Assembly: GCF_000277645.1 (NCBI RefSeq)
Contig: NZ_AKGG01000012.1
Span: 62,001-126,000 of the forward strand
Reading direction: 5' to 3'
Origin: Weissella koreensis KCTC 3621
Lineage (GTDB): Bacteria; Bacillota; Bacilli; Lactobacillales; Lactobacillaceae
DNA: 64,000 nt
A program made the position numbers and the translations under genes. The first letter of the stretch is position 1. Each line of letters starts with the position of its first letter. Of the stretch, positions 62,480-64,000 are shown one piece after another. A model generated the notes under the pieces. It had not been told where the DNA came from, ran no database searches, and was given only the letters and a program-made list of their open reading frames with translations.

Positions 62480-62686
62480 TTACTTTTTGATCTTTTCTTT
62501 TAATTTATCATCCATGTCTGATGCTGCATCCTTAACGTCACCTACAACTTCTTTAACCTTACCCATAAATCCTTCAGCTTTTCCTTCGGCTTCAGTCTTA
62601 GTGTCACCAGTCACCTTACCTGATACTTCCTTAACTTTACCTGTTGTCTGATCCTTCATTCCAGCTAACTTGTCGTCTAAAGCCAT
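62480..62686 (-). CDS. CsbD family stress response protein
   Basis: A 68-residue, Lys- and Asp-rich soluble protein, MALDDKLAGMKDQTTGKVKEVSGKVTGDTKTEAEG, the CsbD-like signature. Members are abundant stress-induced proteins (sigma-B controlled in B. subtilis) of unknown action. I start at 62686, where AGGAGG stands 8 bases upstream; 13 further codons are open without a ribosome site. It precedes the GlsB-type gene. Confidence 0.92.
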   Translation of the reverse strand: MALDDKLAGMKDQTTGKVKEVSGKVTGDTKTEAEGKAEGFMGKVKEVVGDVKDAASDMDDKLKEKIKK

Positions 62687-62796
62687 AATAGATTCCTCCT
62701 GTAGTTGTGTAAACGAATATTTCATTTAGGGCGTCATTTGTTTGTACTTAATTATAACACAATTAACAAAACGTTACCATTGCCATCGTTTTATAA

Positions 62797-62828
62797 TAAA
62801 AAAGCAATAACATAAGTCATTGCTTTAA
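62797..62828 (-). terminator. Intrinsic terminator after the deoxyribosyltransferase gene
   Basis: AAAGCAATGAC and GTTATTGCTTT arms around a 4-base loop, followed by TTTTATT on the minus strand. Confidence 0.85.
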
Positions 62829-62841
62829 ATATAATTTAAAA

Positions 62842-63384
62842 TTAAATGATTTTTGCCTCATATGCTCTTGAAGCGATATCCAAGAAATTAAATGATTCAA
62901 ACTCATCTGGATTATATACATAATTATCAGCACTAAAGCTAACCATCAAATTAACTGGATTTTCATTAATATCGCCATAATAACCTATCACAACTGGTTT
63001 ATTAGTTCCAACAGCATATCCAATTTCTATGGCTCCACCCATATCAGGAGCATCAGCAGGATACGTTGCAACCACTAAATCAGCATTATTAATTGCTCGA
63101 ATATCTGCCTTATACGTCATAGTTGCCCATTCGAAATCTGGCTCAAACTCGCCACCTTCGACAAAGACTAACCCTTTATATTGATGTAACAATGGAACAT
63201 GGATATGTGCGATTGTTGGGTTTTGCAATAATGCTTCATAAGTAGCTAAAGTTGCATCAATTTGTGTTTCAGTCCACCATGAATGAGCTAAATAAACTGA
63301 ACGAGCTCCTGGAAGCTTTTCAAGATCTTGGTACTTTTCTTCTAACGCAAGTAGTTCTTTCATAACTTCATTTTCAGATAACAT
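62842..63384 (-). CDS. Nucleoside 2-deoxyribosyltransferase
   Basis: A 180-residue enzyme that moves the deoxyribose of a nucleoside to another base, used in nucleotide salvage in lactobacilli. ARSVYLAHSWWTETQI near 23, the Asp of YKADIRAINNADLVVATYP near 92, and the catalytic Glu in DMGGAIEIGYAVGTNKPVV near 118 match the family, with SFSADNYV near 150. Whether it is of the purine-only (type I) or broad (type II) group cannot be decided here. It is a single gene with its own terminator. Confidence 0.88.
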   Translation of the reverse strand: MLSENEVMKELLALEEKYQDLEKLPGARSVYLAHSWWTETQIDATLATYEALLQNPTIAHIHVPLLHQYKGLVFVEGGEFEPDFEWATMTYKADIRAINNADLVVATYPADAPDMGGAIEIGYAVGTNKPVVIGYYGDINENPVNLMVSFSADNYVYNPDEFESFNFLDIASRAYEAKII

Positions 63385-63911
63385 TGTCTAATCTCCTAAA
63401 GTATTTGATCTAATAAGTTTACGATTTATTTTCTTATTTTTCAAGAAATGAATAATCATGTTACTAATTTATAAGTACTTAAGATACATGAATAATCTAA
63501 CATGATTTTATACGATTAAATGAGACTATAAATTATTATCATAGATGAATTCTTGAACTTTAACCGTAACTTCAATTAGTAAAACATTCAATTTATTCTT
63601 AATAATATTAAAAAAATATATATTGATTATTTTTTTATTTATTACTTAACATTTTTTTGATATTATTAAATTGTTTTGGCTTATTACTGCCCTAAACTTA
63701 CGTAATAAATCATATACCATTACTATAAGCTATAATTACGAATTAACTTGTTTAGTAGATCTGGATAAAGATCTACAATAAAAATTTAGATCTAAAAATC
63801 ATTCATGTCTAAACATAAATATTCAATAAAATGTCTTATATACATTTACTTAATAAATACGTGCTGAATATCCACGTTAAACTGTTCCCTTTAAGGAGTA
63901 GATAATTCGTC
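63385..63911. other. Long AT-rich intergenic region with AGATCT palindromes
   Basis: About 527 bases without an open frame that has a ribosome site. It contains GTAGATCT, 6 bases, AGATCTAC (63755-63776) and a perfect 12-bp palindrome TTTAGATCTAAA (63785-63796). Upstream elements for two divergent genes must lie here. No RNA family was recognised. Confidence 0.6.
63755..63796. repeat. Cluster of three AGATCT palindromic units
   Basis: A perfect 8-bp stem with a 6-base loop followed 8 bases later by a 12-bp perfect palindrome; all three units share AGATCT. The stem-loop is not followed by a clear T run on either strand. Confidence 0.7.
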
Positions 63912-64000
63912 ATGAATAAGATCAAAGAATTATGGACCACTACATTGTGGTTTAAAGTCGTTATCATACTAATTGCAATTTTTATCGCGTATAGTTTACC
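63912..64000 (+). CDS. Start of a membrane or secreted protein (runs off right edge)
   Basis: An open frame from ATG 63912 through the window end (29 codons). The peptide begins MNKIKELWTTTLWFKVVII and continues with a hydrophobic segment ending YSL, which looks like an N-terminal signal anchor after a short basic head. The ribosome site AAGGAG is 12-13 bases upstream. The rest of the protein is outside the window, so no function can be given. Confidence 0.6.
   Translation, partial: MNKIKELWTTTLWFKVVIILIAIFIAYSL

Noticed and set aside
1..64000. tRNA, rRNA, prophage, transposase or defence genes
   Set aside because: I looked through all intergenic stretches and protein products and found no such element; small RNAs without clear motifs cannot be excluded.
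6300..64000. AT-rich hairpins scattered in intergenic regions other than those listed
   Set aside because: Most have short stems and mismatches expected by chance at this base composition.

Overview
The window is a gene-dense, AT-rich chromosomal segment from a low-GC Gram-positive lactic acid bacterium (Lactobacillales, most likely family Lactobacillaceae). A Weissella/Leuconostoc-type genome is my best guess from protein character and gene order, but the sequence alone does not prove the genus. Nearly everything is transcribed on the minus strand, with intrinsic terminators marking operon ends. I see no prophage, insertion sequence, CRISPR array, tRNA or rRNA.

Layout. 1-2630: pgm-lemA-htpX (htpX runs off the left edge). 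2868-5372: asp23-fakA, and rpmB with its own promoter. 5504-7841: rsgA-rpe-thiN. 8036-15549: priA-fmt-rsmB-stp-prkC, the conserved Firmicute translation and Ser/Thr-kinase block, here split from rsgA by a strong terminator. 15725-16909: ackA. 17011-21577: the competence pseudopilus operon comGA-comGG plus ytxK. 21688-29422: yebC, glpK, a tautomerase, yitT, cshB, nrnA, dinB. 29057-33343: ruvA-ruvB-queA-tgt-yajC (recombination and queuosine). 33489-35102: an NhaC-family antiporter under a T-box. 35142-39410: ypmR-ypmS-yozE-rbgA-rnhB-dprA. 39636-41401: two tandem DegV/FakB fatty-acid binding proteins, partners of FakA. 41515-45861: marR, nox, and an ArlRS/LisRK-like two-component system. 46020-51625: mutM-coaE-dnaB-dnaI-yibE-yibF. 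51984-56156: an aldose-epimerase-like gene, topA, trmB. 56516-58778: a small plus-strand block (HIT protein and small unknown or membrane proteins). 58843-62121: an accessory redox module (SDR, acetyltransferase, aldo/keto reductase) with a divergent LysR regulator. 62205-63384: stress-type small proteins (GlsB/YeaQ, CsbD) and a nucleoside deoxyribosyltransferase.

Main discoveries. The competence operon is broken in two places that I could reconstruct base by base. comGD has a TAA exactly at the codon for the conserved Glu5 of the pseudopilin motif. comGF is split by a perfect 23-bp tandem duplication that shifts the frame and creates a GTGA stop/start overlap; removing one copy restores an uninterrupted gene. 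The other comG genes and dprA look intact, so this is either recent loss of transformability or, for comGF, a reversible switch.

The tRNA-guanine transglycosylase has lost all three Cys ligands of the family's structural zinc site while keeping the His ligand and catalytic residues. Several unexplained perfect palindromes stand at promoters: 22 bp upstream of rpmB, inverted repeats at nox and at the response-regulator gene, one in the lysR/SDR divergon, and a cluster of AGATCT palindromes near the right edge. A T-box leader controls the NhaC transporter.
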